NCBI RefSeq assembly: GCF_002901865.1
Contig: NZ_PPQF01000039.1
Location: 1 to 37,767, forward strand
Length of the DNA stretch: 37,767 bases
DNA from: Staphylococcus agnetis
Lineage (GTDB): Bacteria > Bacillota > Bacilli > Staphylococcales > Staphylococcaceae
Reading direction: 5' to 3'
Below, one piece after another: positions 8,642-17,860 of the stretch; the first letter of the stretch is position 1, and the number at the start of each line of letters is the position of its first letter. The translations under genes were made by a program, and so were the position numbers. The notes below the pieces were generated by a model. It had not been told where the DNA came from. It saw nothing but the letters and a program-made list of their open reading frames with translations, and made no database searches.

Positions 8642-9391
8642 TTAAATTTCAAAAAATGTTTTTAACATCGTTGTATCTAAACGATTACCTATGAAGAAGC
8701 TACCAAATTCTCCATATCTCGCAGTTGTTTCATCAAAGCGCATTTCGTACACAATTTTCTTGAATTGAAGCACGTCTTCCGCAAACAACGTTACACCCCA
8801 TTCAAAATCGTCAAAACCAACAGAACCTGTAATGAACTGTTTAATTTTACCTGCATATTTACGTCCAATCATACCATGATCGTACATTAATTTCTGACGT
8901 TCCTCCATCGATAACATATACCAGTTATATGTTTCATTACGACGTTTATTCATCGGATAGAAACAGATGTATTCAGTCGTAGGAAGTTCCGGATAAAGAC
9001 GTGATTTAATATGTGGGTTTTCATATGGATCTTCATCTGATTTGCCAGCAAGATAATTACTTAACTCAATCACCGATACATAAGAATATGTAGGAATCAA
9101 ATGATCTGAAATGGCTAATTTATTTAATTCATTTTCAATTTTCGTTAAGTCTTTCATTTCTGGACGTAAAAACCATAAGAAGATGTCCGCTTTTTGACCC
9201 GTAATATTATACATTACATGGTCGCCCTGACCTTGGTCTTTCACGCCTTTTAATTCATTTAATTTATTTTCAAATTCTGTTATCATATTGTGTCGTTCTT
9301 CTTCAGGTACTAAACGCCAAGAAGCCCATTCTACTGCATAAAACAAATGTAAACTGTACCATCCATCTAAAGTCTCTGCTGCATGACTCAT
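8642..9391 (-). CDS. hemQ: coproheme decarboxylase HemQ
   Basis: 249 residues of the chlorite dismutase-like family, Firmicutes HemQ branch. It performs the last step of the coproporphyrin-dependent heme pathway, decarboxylating coproheme III to heme b with peroxide. Visible landmarks: [13 protein letters not shown] at the start, the catalytic Tyr145 and nearby Lys149 ([11 protein letters not shown]), and His172 in MYDHGMIGR at the proximal-ligand position (27 residues after the Tyr, as in Listeria HemQ). Gln in the distal-pocket position of some relatives was not checked. It is cytosolic. Divergent from pta, the usual staphylococcal arrangement. ATG at 9391 has GGAG 9 nt upstream. Confidence 0.93.
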   Translation of the reverse strand: MSHAAETLDGWYSLHLFYAVEWASWRLVPEEERHNMITEFENKLNELKGVKDQGQGDHVMYNITGQKADIFLWFLRPEMKDLTKIENELNKLAISDHLIPTYSYVSVIELSNYLAGKSDEDPYENPHIKSRLYPELPTTEYICFYPMNKRRNETYNWYMLSMEERQKLMYDHGMIGRKYAGKIKQFITGSVGFDDFEWGVTLFAEDVLQFKKIVYEMRFDETTARYGEFGSFFIGNRLDTTMLKTFFEI

Positions 9392-9750
9392 TCATGAACA
9401 CTCCTTTAATTTAATCTCTAACTTATTAAAGTTTATCATACTCCTTTCTCAAGACCGAACGTTACGATTAGTAACATTTTATGAACAAAATAATAAACAA
9501 AGTAGCTATAAAGTATATACGTTGCGTTTTCAAAATGCGCACAATGACTATCAATTCTAAATTGAATCCAATCATGATCCACATTTAACTATATTGAGAA
9601 TTTAAACGGTAATTATACCTTTATATCAGTTACCATTTACAAAATTATAATAGGATTTCTTCGATAAAACGCCCCCTTGGAAAAGTCATATTAATTATCG
9701 TATAATTACAATGGCATGAAATGTTGAAAGGAAAGTAGAGGAGGACAAAT
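9392..9750. other. hemQ-pta divergent intergenic region
   Basis: 359 bp with no gene I can support. It holds the pta promoter near its right end and a short inverted repeat, GTTAC-gatta-GTAAC, at 9461-9475 on the hemQ side. A looser GGTAA...TTACC pair lies near 9609-9635 on the pta side. The shared GTAAC half-sites could be a regulator's sites but are too short to assert. Confidence 0.4.
9677..9706 (+). promoter_or_regulatory. pta-lipL promoter
   Basis: -35 TTGGAA at 9677-9682, an 18-bp spacer, and a perfect -10 TATAAT at 9701-9706. The pta start codon follows about 45 nt later, behind GAGGAGG. Confidence 0.6.
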
Positions 9751-10740
9751 ATGTCTAGTTTATTAGATGTTTTAAAAGAAAAATTATCAGGACAAAATGT
9801 TCGTATCGTATTACCAGAAGGTGAAGATGAGCGTGTCTTAACTGCAGCAGTTGACTTACAACAATCTGATTATGTGACACCAATCGTATTAGGTAACAAA
9901 GCGAACATTGAAACACTTGCTAAAGATAAAGGGCTTTCTATCGATGGCTTAGAAATCATTCAACCCGATTCAAGTGACTTAAAAGCAGATTTAGTTGCTA
10001 AATTTGTCGAACGCCGTAAAGGTAAAGCAACTGAAGAGCAAGCGCAAGAATTATTAAACAATGTGAACTACTTCGGTACAATGCTTGTTTATGCGGGTAA
10101 AGCTGACGGTTTAGTTAGTGGTGCTGCACACTCTACAGCAGACACAGTACGTCCTGCATTACAAATTATTAAAACTAAACCAGGCGTGTCTAAAACGTCA
10201 GGTATCTTCTTCATGATTAAAGAGGATCAACAATATATTTTCGGAGACTGTGCAATTAACCCTGAACTCGGTGCATCTGACTTAGCTGAAATCGCTGTTG
10301 AAAGTGCAAAATCAGCACAAAGCTTCGGTATGGATCCTCGCGTTGCAATGTTAAGTTTCTCTACAAAAGGTTCTGCAAAATCAGATGATACTGAAAAAGT
10401 TTCTGAAGCGGTTCAACTTGCGCAAGAGAAAGTTGAAGCGGAAGGCTTATCTAACGTAGTCATCGACGGTGAATTCCAATTTGATGCAGCTATCGTTCCT
10501 GAAGTAGCAAAGAAAAAAGCACCGGGCGCTAAAATTCAAGGTGACGCGAATGTATTTATTTTCCCAAGCTTAGAAGCGGGTAATATCGGCTATAAAATCG
10601 CACAACGTTTAGGTGGGTTTGACGCAGTAGGTCCTGTGTTACAAGGTTTAAATTCACCTGTTAACGATTTATCACGTGGTTGTTCAAGTGAAGATGTCTA
10701 CAACTTATCTATCATTACCGCTGCGCAAAGTTTACAATAA
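9751..10740 (+). CDS. pta: phosphate acetyltransferase
   Basis: 329 residues, the length of the short Firmicutes Pta. It interconverts acetyl-CoA and acetyl phosphate, feeding AckA for overflow ATP synthesis, and sets acetyl-phosphate levels. Signatures include RIVLPEGEDERVL near the start, GLVSGAAHSTADTVRPALQ (about residues 119-137), and the C-terminal GPVLQGLNSPVNDLSRGCS. Cytosolic. Start ATG with GAGGAGG 6 nt upstream. Its TAA overlaps the next start by one base (TAATG), so lipL is translationally coupled to it. Confidence 0.95.
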   Translation: MSSLLDVLKEKLSGQNVRIVLPEGEDERVLTAAVDLQQSDYVTPIVLGNKANIETLAKDKGLSIDGLEIIQPDSSDLKADLVAKFVERRKGKATEEQAQELLNNVNYFGTMLVYAGKADGLVSGAAHSTADTVRPALQIIKTKPGVSKTSGIFFMIKEDQQYIFGDCAINPELGASDLAEIAVESAKSAQSFGMDPRVAMLSFSTKGSAKSDDTEKVSEAVQLAQEKVEAEGLSNVVIDGEFQFDAAIVPEVAKKKAPGAKIQGDANVFIFPSLEAGNIGYKIAQRLGGFDAVGPVLQGLNSPVNDLSRGCSSEDVYNLSIITAAQSLQ

Positions 10741-11576
10741 TGGACTTAACCTCTAAATATTTTAAGGATATCGCATGGCGCTATGTTGATCATGCAACGG
10801 GTTTAGCGCCGATGCAATCCTTTGCTTTTGATGATACGTTTTCTGAAAGTGTAGGCAAAGACACGTCACCAAATGTTGTTCGCACATGGATACATCAACA
10901 TACCGTCATTTTAGGCATTCATGACTCCCGGCTACCTTACTTAAAAGATGGCATTCAATTTTTAACGGATGAAAAAGGCTACAATGCTATCGTGCGTAAT
11001 TCAGGTGGTTTAGGTGTGGTATTAGATCAAGGAATATTAAATATTTCTTTAATGTTCAAAGGAAAAACAGAAACGTCCATTGATGAAGCTTTTACAGTTA
11101 TGTATTTACTCATAAGTAAAATGTTTGAGGATGAAAATGTAGATATTGATACGTTTGAAATTACACATTCATATTGCCCAGGAAAATTCGACTTGAGTAT
11201 CAACCATCAAAAATTTGCGGGTATCTCCCAAAGACGTGTTCGTGGAGGTATTGCTGTCCAAATTTATTTATGTGTTGAAGGGTCTGGTAGTGAACGGGCA
11301 CAATTAATGAAAGACTTCTATGAACGGGCGTTAAAAGGTGAAATAACGAAATTCACCTACCCTGACATTCATCCGCATCATATGGCATCGCTTCAAGAGC
11401 TATTCCAAAATGATATTAAAGTGCAAGATGTCATGTTTAAGTTGTTGCATGCGATCAAAGACTTAGGTGGCACACTCACTACGGATCCTATCACATCTGA
11501 AGAATGGGCCCGTTATGAGTACTATTATCAGCGCATGTTAGAGCGCAATGCTAAAATGAATGAACGCGTATTATAA
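10740..11576 (+). CDS. lipL: octanoyl-[GcvH]:protein N-octanoyltransferase LipL
   Basis: 278 residues of the biotin/lipoate protein ligase (BPL/LplA) fold. Location directly after pta and the length match Bacillus LipL (YwfL), which moves octanoyl from GcvH to the E2 subunits of 2-oxoacid dehydrogenases. The likely acyl-thioester cysteine is C146 in HSYCPGKFDLS, with K158 in HQKFAGISQRR as the conserved lysine. An RNSGGLGVV motif (residues 86-94) replaces the RRxSGGGxV of true ligases. A LplA-type ligase is the alternative, but the neighbour and motif favour LipL. Confidence 0.85.
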   Translation: MDLTSKYFKDIAWRYVDHATGLAPMQSFAFDDTFSESVGKDTSPNVVRTWIHQHTVILGIHDSRLPYLKDGIQFLTDEKGYNAIVRNSGGLGVVLDQGILNISLMFKGKTETSIDEAFTVMYLLISKMFEDENVDIDTFEITHSYCPGKFDLSINHQKFAGISQRRVRGGIAVQIYLCVEGSGSERAQLMKDFYERALKGEITKFTYPDIHPHHMASLQELFQNDIKVQDVMFKLLHAIKDLGGTLTTDPITSEEWARYEYYYQRMLERNAKMNERVL

Positions 11577-11667
11577 TACCGATAACGTAATATAGTTGTC
11601 TCGTTCACACTATTTGTCATAGCCCCCTGCAAAATTGTAGATGCATCGCATTTATAACATGTAAAAA

Positions 11668-11703
11668 GCCTTCGATATTCACTTAATATTGAATATCGAA
11701 GGC
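11668..11703. terminator. bidirectional terminator between lipL and the MFS gene
   Basis: A perfect 14-bp stem, GCCTTCGATATTCA with TGAATATCGAAGGC, has an 8-nt loop. It is flanked by a T-run on the plus strand and an A-run (T-run on the minus strand) on the other side, so it can stop both converging transcripts. It ends 5 bp before the MFS stop codon. Confidence 0.92.
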
Positions 11704-11708
11704 CATTT

Positions 11709-13430
11709 TTATTCATTTGAAATATAATGTGATTTACCCTTTAAGAAAAAGCTAAGTACAAATGCTAAGAAACTTAACGCTGTCGCAATCCAAAAAGCAC
11801 TATTTACGCCATCTACAGACGCAAGCACTTTATATAATTTTGTAATTGCACCCATTGCTTGTTCTTGTCCCCCTAGTTTTTGCGCCATCATTTGTAATTG
11901 ATCTTTAATAAACGGATTGGTTTTATCAAAATGTTGTTGAAAAGTTGAAAAATGCGTTTCCGTTTGTCGTGTCATTACAGTAACTAAAATCGCTGTACCA
12001 ATTGAGCCAGCCAATTGACGAGACGTATTCATGAGCGCATTTCCATGTGAAATCAATCTTGACGGTAAAGCATTCATACCCGCTGTCATAATTGGCATCA
12101 TAATAAAACTCATCCCAAATGAACGTAAAATATAGATCATTAAAATCGAAACATATGGGGTATCCATTGTTAATTTTGTAAGCTCCCATGTTGCGTAAGT
12201 CATAATTGCTAAACCAACAATGGCGAGCGGTTTAATGCCAATGGTATCTAATAACTTTCCAGCTATCGGCCCCATTAATCCCATGATAATGGCTCCCGGT
12301 AATAATAATAACCCTGAATCTAATGCGGAAAATCCTCTCAAATTTTGTAGATATAAAGGTAACAATATCATACCGCCAAATAAACTCATCGTCACAATCA
12401 TGTTAATTAAGGCCGTTAATGTATAACCAGAATATTTTAATACGCTAAAATCTAACATTGGTAACTTCATCGTCATTTCACGTATTACAAACGCAGTGAT
12501 GAAAATAACACCAATAATAAACATCGCTATAATTTCAAAAGAACCCCAGCCTTTATTACCCGCTTCACTGAAACCATATAATAACGCGCCAAACCCGAGG
12601 GTACTAAAGATAATGCCGGGTACATCAGCTTTCGGTTGTGTCGTTTTTTGATAAATTCCGAACCAAATATAGGAGATTGCAAATGAAATTAAACCAACTA
12701 CAAACATCCCATAAAACATGATGTGCCAATCAAAATTTTCAACAATGTAGCCTGATAATGTAGGTCCGATAGCAGGTGCTAAAATCATCGCCACACCTAA
12801 TATCCCCATGGCCATCCCACGTTTTTGAGGAGGAAAAATAGTCATGAACACATTCGTACCTAATGGCATGAGTACCCCTGCTCCAATAGCTTGAAGCACA
12901 CGTCCTGTCATCATCACGGGGAAATTCCAAGCGATAGCACATACAAGCGAACCGATTGAAAAGACAATCATTGAAACTAAAAATAAACTTCTATATGAAA
13001 ACTTTTGAAAAAAATACGCACTGACGGGTATGAGTATGCCATTTACTAACATAAACCCAGTCATCAGCCATTGTCCGGTAGATGCTGAAATATTAAAATC
13101 TGTATTAATTACCGGCAGCGCGGTGTTTAACAATGTTTGATTTAAAATGGTAATAAACATACCGAAAACCATCGCAATTAATATTTTATTACGCGTAATG
13201 CCTTTTTTAAAAACGTAGCTTGGTGCATCCTTTTCAGATGAGGGTTGTGTCGTATTTAATGTTGATTGACGTTCATGAATATCTTGCTTTTGAAAATGAT
13301 GTGTCGATTGCGCCGTATTCGTCGCATGATGAGCTTGACCTTTAGCAAGACGTCTTTTTCTTCTAATTAAAATGACATTAAGGCATAAGATCATAATAAG
13401 GGCAACAATGATATATATAGTTACAAACAT
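11709..13430 (-). CDS. MFS multidrug efflux transporter, DHA2/EmrB-QacA family
   Basis: 573 residues with about 14 membrane segments after one N-terminal helix and a polar linker (about residues 24-75). Diagnostic motifs: NQTLLNTALPVIN in the first transporter helix region, GRVLQAIGAGVLMPLG (motif C-like antiporter region), and SRQLAGSIGTAILVT. These belong to drug:H+ antiporter-2 proteins such as EmrB. The gene lies 18 bp after an EmrA/HlyD-like membrane fusion gene and is divergent from a TetR regulator, so it is probably a drug- or lipid-inducible pump. Substrates are not predictable. The extra N-terminal helix and linker are unusual for EmrB. Confidence 0.85.
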   Translation of the reverse strand: MFVTIYIIVALIMILCLNVILIRRKRRLAKGQAHHATNTAQSTHHFQKQDIHERQSTLNTTQPSSEKDAPSYVFKKGITRNKILIAMVFGMFITILNQTLLNTALPVINTDFNISASTGQWLMTGFMLVNGILIPVSAYFFQKFSYRSLFLVSMIVFSIGSLVCAIAWNFPVMMTGRVLQAIGAGVLMPLGTNVFMTIFPPQKRGMAMGILGVAMILAPAIGPTLSGYIVENFDWHIMFYGMFVVGLISFAISYIWFGIYQKTTQPKADVPGIIFSTLGFGALLYGFSEAGNKGWGSFEIIAMFIIGVIFITAFVIREMTMKLPMLDFSVLKYSGYTLTALINMIVTMSLFGGMILLPLYLQNLRGFSALDSGLLLLPGAIIMGLMGPIAGKLLDTIGIKPLAIVGLAIMTYATWELTKLTMDTPYVSILMIYILRSFGMSFIMMPIMTAGMNALPSRLISHGNALMNTSRQLAGSIGTAILVTVMTRQTETHFSTFQQHFDKTNPFIKDQLQMMAQKLGGQEQAMGAITKLYKVLASVDGVNSAFWIATALSFLAFVLSFFLKGKSHYISNE

Positions 13431-13448
13431 ATTTTGTCCTCCCTTACA

Positions 13449-14096
13449 TTAATTTTTATGAATGCTCACTTCCGCGTTCATACCTGGAACAACCCCTTTA
13501 TCAGGCTGATTATCTAATTTGATTTTTACAGGCACAACTTGTCCTACTTTTGTATAGTTACTATCACTATTCGATGACGGCATTAAAGAGAAACTAGCAG
13601 CTGTCGCATTTCCAATTTGATCAACGTGACCCGTGATTTGACTGGATTGACCATCAATCGTCACATCCACTTTTTGACCGTCAGTTACATCTGTTACATC
13701 TGTTTCATCGATATTCGCTGTTACGTATAAATCGCTCATATTATAAGCATACGCAAGTGGCATGCCGGCTTGAACCATCCCTTTTTCTTGACCATCTAAT
13801 TTAGCAATTGTGCCATCATGTGGCATTTTCACTTCAATCGTTTGAGGTTGACCGTCTTGACCTTGACCACGCACTTCAGCAACAACGTCTCCCTCTTTTA
13901 CCTTTTCATTTTCTTTTACATTTAATTTCACGATTTCTCCAGAGACAGGACTTGCAATTTTCATTTGTGTACTATCTACTTTGGCATTATCTGTTTTTAT
14001 ATAATTAACTGATTGATTGTAAAAATAAAATGAAACAACACCTATAACTACCAATAGTAGTATTGTGACAATATTTATCATTATAATTTTCTTCAT
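13449..14096 (-). CDS. HlyD/EmrA-like efflux adaptor protein
   Basis: 215 residues. A single N-terminal membrane helix (about 5-27) is followed by a biotinyl-lipoyl-like hairpin (SPVSGEIVKLNVKENEKV, mirrored by VKMPHDGTIAKLDGQEKG) and a beta-barrel part (VTANIDETDVTDV). These are features of membrane fusion proteins, here short because there is no outer membrane. It is expected to act with the MFS pump encoded 18 bp downstream. ATG at 14096 follows GGAGGAG by about 6 nt; an upstream in-frame TTG/ATG extension lacks a binding site. Repression by the divergent TetR regulator is likely. Confidence 0.82.
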   Translation of the reverse strand: MKKIIMINIVTILLLVVIGVVSFYFYNQSVNYIKTDNAKVDSTQMKIASPVSGEIVKLNVKENEKVKEGDVVAEVRGQGQDGQPQTIEVKMPHDGTIAKLDGQEKGMVQAGMPLAYAYNMSDLYVTANIDETDVTDVTDGQKVDVTIDGQSSQITGHVDQIGNATAASFSLMPSSNSDSNYTKVGQVVPVKIKLDNQPDKGVVPGMNAEVSIHKN

Positions 14097-14121
14097 AATC
14101 TTCTCCTCCAAATAAATTAAC

Positions 14122-14134
14122 AATACGTATTATA
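14122..14134 (-). promoter_or_regulatory. efflux operon -10 overlapping a palindrome
   Basis: The minus strand reads TATAAT (14134-14129), overlapped by the palindrome AATACGTATT (14122-14131). A TetR-type repressor bound here would occlude the adaptor-pump promoter. The palindrome is only 10 bp, so this is suggestive only. Confidence 0.4.
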
Positions 14135-14219
14135 TAACCTCAATCGATCAAAACATACAGACAATCTTTTTAAATGTGTCGGATAACTATATATAATATA
14201 ATAGTAGGTGGTGATAATT

Positions 14220-14777
14220 ATGATTAGAGGAAATGCACGTCATGCGATTATAAAATCAATGGTCGCGCTTTTAGAAGTTGAAAAGTTTGATTACATTACA
14301 ATCAAACAAATTTGTGCAGAGAGTGGCGTTCATCGGTCAACTTTTTATGCACATTTTGAAGATAAATATCAGTTAATGGATACCATTCAGTCTTATCATA
14401 TGAGAAAATATCATCGACTTATGCAATATACGAAAAACCTTATTGAGGGGAATCCTTTAGCAACTGTAAAGCAACGCTTACTTCAAGTATTTCGCCTATT
14501 ATTTAAATATATGTATCGTTTTAAAACGTATTTTATGGGGCTCGTACTGACACAATCACAATATAAGCTTGTACGTGATTATATCCAATTTACAAAAGAG
14601 GGGTATTCATCAATACTTGAAGCACTGCCTCAATTACAACATACGACATACTTCATTGATTATACTGTAGGGGGACAACTTGCCATTATTTATTCATGGC
14701 TTTCTGGAGATTGCAAAGAAGACAGTGCGCAAATGGCTCAAATTCTTTATAACAATATTTTTAAAATCAACCGGTGA
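14220..14777 (+). CDS. TetR/AcrR family transcriptional regulator
   Basis: 185 residues. The N-terminal helix-turn-helix is clear: FDYITIKQICAESGVHRSTFYAHFEDKYQLM (roughly residues 22-52), the TetR signature. The C-terminal half is a helical ligand domain like that of TetR_C proteins regulating staphylococcal efflux genes. It is divergent from the HlyD-MFS pair with about 120 bp between start codons, so it most likely represses that pair and itself. ATG at 14220 is preceded by AGGTGGTGA; two GTG codons upstream overlap that site. A perfect TATAAT lies at 14192-14197. Confidence 0.85.
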   Translation: MIRGNARHAIIKSMVALLEVEKFDYITIKQICAESGVHRSTFYAHFEDKYQLMDTIQSYHMRKYHRLMQYTKNLIEGNPLATVKQRLLQVFRLLFKYMYRFKTYFMGLVLTQSQYKLVRDYIQFTKEGYSSILEALPQLQHTTYFIDYTVGGQLAIIYSWLSGDCKEDSAQMAQILYNNIFKINR

Positions 14778-14826
14778 TTGTTTTTATTTTGCACAGTGAT
14801 TCATGTAAATTTTAAAGCACGTTAAT

Positions 14827-14876
14827 AGGCCTGACTCTATTAAGACAGTCGCTACGCTATCTTAATGAGCAGGCCT
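14827..14876 (+). terminator. terminator of the TetR regulator gene
   Basis: AGGCCTG pairs with CAGGCCT, and inside it ATTAAGA pairs with TCTTAAT. The stem is followed by TTTTTATT on the plus strand. The remaining bases up to the next gene are AT-rich with no clear feature. Confidence 0.85.
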
Positions 14877-15051
14877 TTTTATTGGAGAACTTTTTTGAAA
14901 ATGAAAAACACAAAATGATATGTAGTGACTGTGCATATCTTTTGCTTAAATCTAATGTACCACGTTTTCTGAATTTTTGGGATAGAAATATTGAATATTT
15001 ATTAATTTTTTATGAACATTTTACCTGATTGGCTTAAAAAGTTCATATTTT

Positions 15052-15603
15052 TTATTCTGGAGAATAGTGACGTTTTAATAATTCGTAATGATACATTGTT
15101 ACGTAATCGCCACGTCTATACAACGACTCACGTGCCTCACCCATAAAACGAAACCCCGCTTTTTCTGCCACACGCTGACTCGCCTTATTCTCTTTTTGAG
15201 CACGAATTTCAAGGCGATTTAACTTTAATTCATTAAATGCGATAGCACATATTAGCTTTACTGCTTTCGTCATCACACCTTTTCCAGTCACATGTTGACT
15301 TAACCAATACCCCACTTCACCCTGGTTATTTAAAGTGTCTATTTTATGTAAATCGACCGCACCGATAAGTTGATGCGCTTCATAAATGAAATAAAGACGT
15401 GTTTTATTTTCCGCTTCTAAACATTGTATTTCTTTTAAAAAATTCACTTCATCTTCAATTGATTGCACGTGATCAATCCAATCTAAAAATTGACGTAAAT
15501 GTGCACGTTCACGGTTTGCGACTTCAAACACTTCATGTGCATGTGTCGTATCTAACTTGACTAAACTATAACGTTCATCAATCGGTAATCTAAAATAATA
15601 CAT
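15052..15603 (-). CDS. GNAT acetyltransferase, RimJ/RimL-like
   Basis: 183 residues resembling RimL/YdaF-type acetyltransferases. DLHKIDTLNNQGEVGYWLSQHVTGKGVMTKAVK carries the GYWL strand and the Q/R-x-x-G-x-G/A-type acetyl-CoA loop (here HVTGKGVMT). RLEIRAQKENKASQRVAEKAGF is the family's C-terminal motif. Relatives acetylate ribosomal protein N-termini, but many members have other targets. I choose ATG at 15603 with AAGGGG about 10 nt upstream; the longer hydrophobic frame upstream has no binding site. No operon partner. Confidence 0.8.
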   Translation of the reverse strand: MYYFRLPIDERYSLVKLDTTHAHEVFEVANRERAHLRQFLDWIDHVQSIEDEVNFLKEIQCLEAENKTRLYFIYEAHQLIGAVDLHKIDTLNNQGEVGYWLSQHVTGKGVMTKAVKLICAIAFNELKLNRLEIRAQKENKASQRVAEKAGFRFMGEARESLYRRGDYVTMYHYELLKRHYSPE

Positions 15604-15722
15604 GCGACACAACCCCTTTTTTATAAAATTACTAACTATTAAAACACAAAATTTAAAAATATGCAAAAAGAGCACAATGAAATGTGATTAACAAATAACT
15701 ATCGTGACATCATAAAAATCGC

Positions 15723-15751
15723 ACTATAATTACAATGCACCCATCACACAA
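15723..15751 (-). promoter_or_regulatory. candidate promoter of the RimL-like gene
   Basis: The minus strand shows TTGTGT, a 17-bp spacer, then TATAGT. It lies about 120 nt before the start codon, leaving a sizeable leader with no recognisable element. Confidence 0.4.
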
Positions 15752-15820
15752 TTGTAGAACTTTAACAATTATCACGCGCCAATCAGTTTAATGAAAATGG
15801 CTGACGTCAGACGATAAAAA

Positions 15821-15865
15821 ATTGAGCCTCCAATTTTCATTTTAAATGAATATTGAAGACTCAAT
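15821..15865 (-). terminator. terminator of the APC permease at 15897
   Basis: ATTGAGTCTTCAAT-type arms pair imperfectly (ATTGAG with CTCAAT on the outside, TCATTT with AAATGA inside). On the minus strand they are followed by TTTTTT. It lies 31 bp past the permease stop. Confidence 0.75.
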
Positions 15866-15896
15866 ATAAAGGGACTGTGTACACCTTTTTAACGTA

Positions 15897-17348
15897 TTAT
15901 TTTTCTATCATTTTCACGACATCTTTATTATTCGCATCTAAAATTAATTTTGATAGTTCATCTTTATCCATTTTACGTAACTTCGGATAACGGATAAAAA
16001 AGAAAATAAGGCCTAAAACGGTCCAACCTGCCAATGCAATATAAGACGGACCTGATAAAGCAGCAGGCGACCATGGGAATAATAACAAGAATAAAAACAC
16101 AAATGCTATCACCGATCCAACAATAGCAAAGGTTTTGTAAACTGGTCCATATGAGGGACTTGATTTGTCATAACTAAATAATTTTGTTGCAGCTAGACAT
16201 GTAACAAAGTAAGCGACAGATACTCCTGTAGAAGACATGTCTACAATCCAAGTGAGTGCTGTACGCCCTAACCAAGGTGCAATCAATGTCAACGCTACTA
16301 AAAAGATAATTGCCACATAAGGCGTTTTATATTTCGGGTGTAATTTACTAAAAACCGTTGGCATAATGCCTGAACGCCCCATTGAAAACAATAAGCGACT
16401 TGAACTAAGCAAGAATCCATTCAATCCAGTAAAAATACCCATAATAATGGCAATTGCTAAAACGCCTAGACCTATCGTTCCAAATGCTTCACGTGTCACA
16501 GAACCTGTTAACCATAAATCTTGACTCGCACCACTTAACCATCCTGTATACAAAATCATCATTGTATACGTTAGGCCGGCAGCAATCAAACTATAAACAA
16601 TCAGTTTAAATGTTTTATTCGGAGAGAAATTAAATTCCTCGGCTGTTTGAGGAATATTATCAAACCCGACATAAGCCCATGGTGCAACCGCTACAATCAT
16701 GACTATCGCCTGAAACCATCCATATTTTGGACCATTGAGCGGTTTTAAATTGTCTAATGAAAAGTTCGAACCAAAGAAGGAACTGATAAAAAGTAATACG
16801 ACCACTGTGACCATCGCAACACAAAAATAATATTGCAATGAACCTGAGACGCTTGCACCTTTTATCGCAATAAGCATAAATACGAGTAATAAGACTGTAG
16901 CTATGATAATTTCAGTGATGTATACATCCCAACCAGCAATCGTATATAATTTTCCAACTTCCAATAAGTCTGGTAGTAAAAATTTAATTAATAAACTAAA
17001 CGCTGTCGCATTTAATGCAACAACACATATATATCCAAATGTTAAAAACCAAGATGAGAAAAAACTAACATAACGCCCGAATCCTAAATAACTAAACGCG
17101 AATCCTCCACCTGAAACTGGGAAGCGTTCGACTAAAGCGCCATAACTTACGGCAATCACTATCATGAGTAATGCACCAATTAAAATGCCAATTGATGCCG
17201 CAATCGGACCTGATTGTGCAATCCAGTCACCTGGTAAAATAAAGGACCCCCATCCTATACAAGAGCCGTAAGCAATCGCCCAAACAAACTTCTCTGATAA
17301 ATTAGCTTGTAAATCTCCACGATCAATTTGATTGTGTTTATTTTGCAT
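15897..17348 (-). CDS. APC-superfamily amino acid permease
   Basis: 483 residues with about 12-13 membrane segments. The first helix has AYGSCIGWGSFILPGDWI, a variant of the APC substrate loop. The next contains YGALVERFPVSGGGFAFSY, and the sixth AVAPWAYVGFDNIPQTAEEF, the conserved APC helix-6 break. The substrate is not predictable from this; amino acids or polyamines are possible. It begins at ATG 17348 behind GGGGTG and seems monocistronic, with terminators on both sides. Confidence 0.82.
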   Translation of the reverse strand: MQNKHNQIDRGDLQANLSEKFVWAIAYGSCIGWGSFILPGDWIAQSGPIAASIGILIGALLMIVIAVSYGALVERFPVSGGGFAFSYLGFGRYVSFFSSWFLTFGYICVVALNATAFSLLIKFLLPDLLEVGKLYTIAGWDVYITEIIIATVLLLVFMLIAIKGASVSGSLQYYFCVAMVTVVVLLFISSFFGSNFSLDNLKPLNGPKYGWFQAIVMIVAVAPWAYVGFDNIPQTAEEFNFSPNKTFKLIVYSLIAAGLTYTMMILYTGWLSGASQDLWLTGSVTREAFGTIGLGVLAIAIIMGIFTGLNGFLLSSSRLLFSMGRSGIMPTVFSKLHPKYKTPYVAIIFLVALTLIAPWLGRTALTWIVDMSSTGVSVAYFVTCLAATKLFSYDKSSPSYGPVYKTFAIVGSVIAFVFLFLLLFPWSPAALSGPSYIALAGWTVLGLIFFFIRYPKLRKMDKDELSKLILDANNKDVVKMIEK

Positions 17349-17420
17349 ATACTATTCACCCCTTGTTACATTATACCGATGACTAAAAAATTAACAATCA
17401 TTTTCTTAAACAAATTAAAA

Positions 17421-17468
17421 ACACACATTTTATCATTAATTTGCCAAAGCAAATCTTGAAATGTGTGT
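17421..17468 (-). terminator. terminator of the ung-ywdI-DUF423 operon
   Basis: ACACACATTT pairs exactly with AAATGTGTGT, with a nested ATTTGC/GCAAAT hairpin inside. The minus strand continues into TTTTTAATTT. It lies just past the DUF423 stop. Confidence 0.82.
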
Positions 17469-17476
17469 TAAATAAA

Positions 17477-17839
17477 TTATATTTTAAAAGCTGCAACCGC
17501 AAGCATTAGCCAACTTACGACGAATAAAACACCACCAATGGGCGTTATAGCTCCTAATACACTCACACCTGTGAGCGACAAAATGTATAATGAACCACTG
17601 AAGAACAGAATACCTAAAAACATAAGCCAACCGGCCCATCCTACATTTACGTCAAATGCACCACCAACAATACCAATCAGTACTAATCCCAATGCATGGT
17701 ACATTTGGTACATCGTCGCTTTTTCCCAAACAGACATATAGTGTTCAGAGAGTTTTCCTTCTAAAGCATGTGCGCCGAATGCACCTGTGCCAACAGCGAA
17801 TAGTGCATTTAATGCGCCTAAAATTATAAATACTTTCAT
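17477..17839 (-). CDS. DUF423 family membrane protein (YwdK-like)
   Basis: 120 residues with four hydrophobic segments. [19 protein letters not shown] at the N-terminus and a C-terminal [15 protein letters not shown] stretch are hallmarks of DUF423/YwdK, a small integral membrane family of unknown function. ATG at 17839 has AGGAGC upstream; an ATG seven codons earlier overlaps that site. It is the last gene of ung-ywdI-DUF423, a gene order also seen in Bacillus (ung-ywdI-ywdK), which supports the family assignments. Confidence 0.82.
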   Translation of the reverse strand: MKVFIILGALNALFAVGTGAFGAHALEGKLSEHYMSVWEKATMYQMYHALGLVLIGIVGGAFDVNVGWAGWLMFLGILFFSGSLYILSLTGVSVLGAITPIGGVLFVVSWLMLAVAAFKI

Positions 17840-17860
17840 AAGTTTCGCTCCTATCATTTA

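Noticed and set aside
15012..15046. ATGAAC...GTTCAT hairpin next to the RimL-like gene's stop
   Set aside because: It has a short stem and is oriented for the plus strand, where the TetR gene is already terminated. It was too weak to list as a terminator.
15801..15810. CTGACGTCAG palindrome
   Set aside because: A single 10-bp palindrome far from any promoter is expected by chance.
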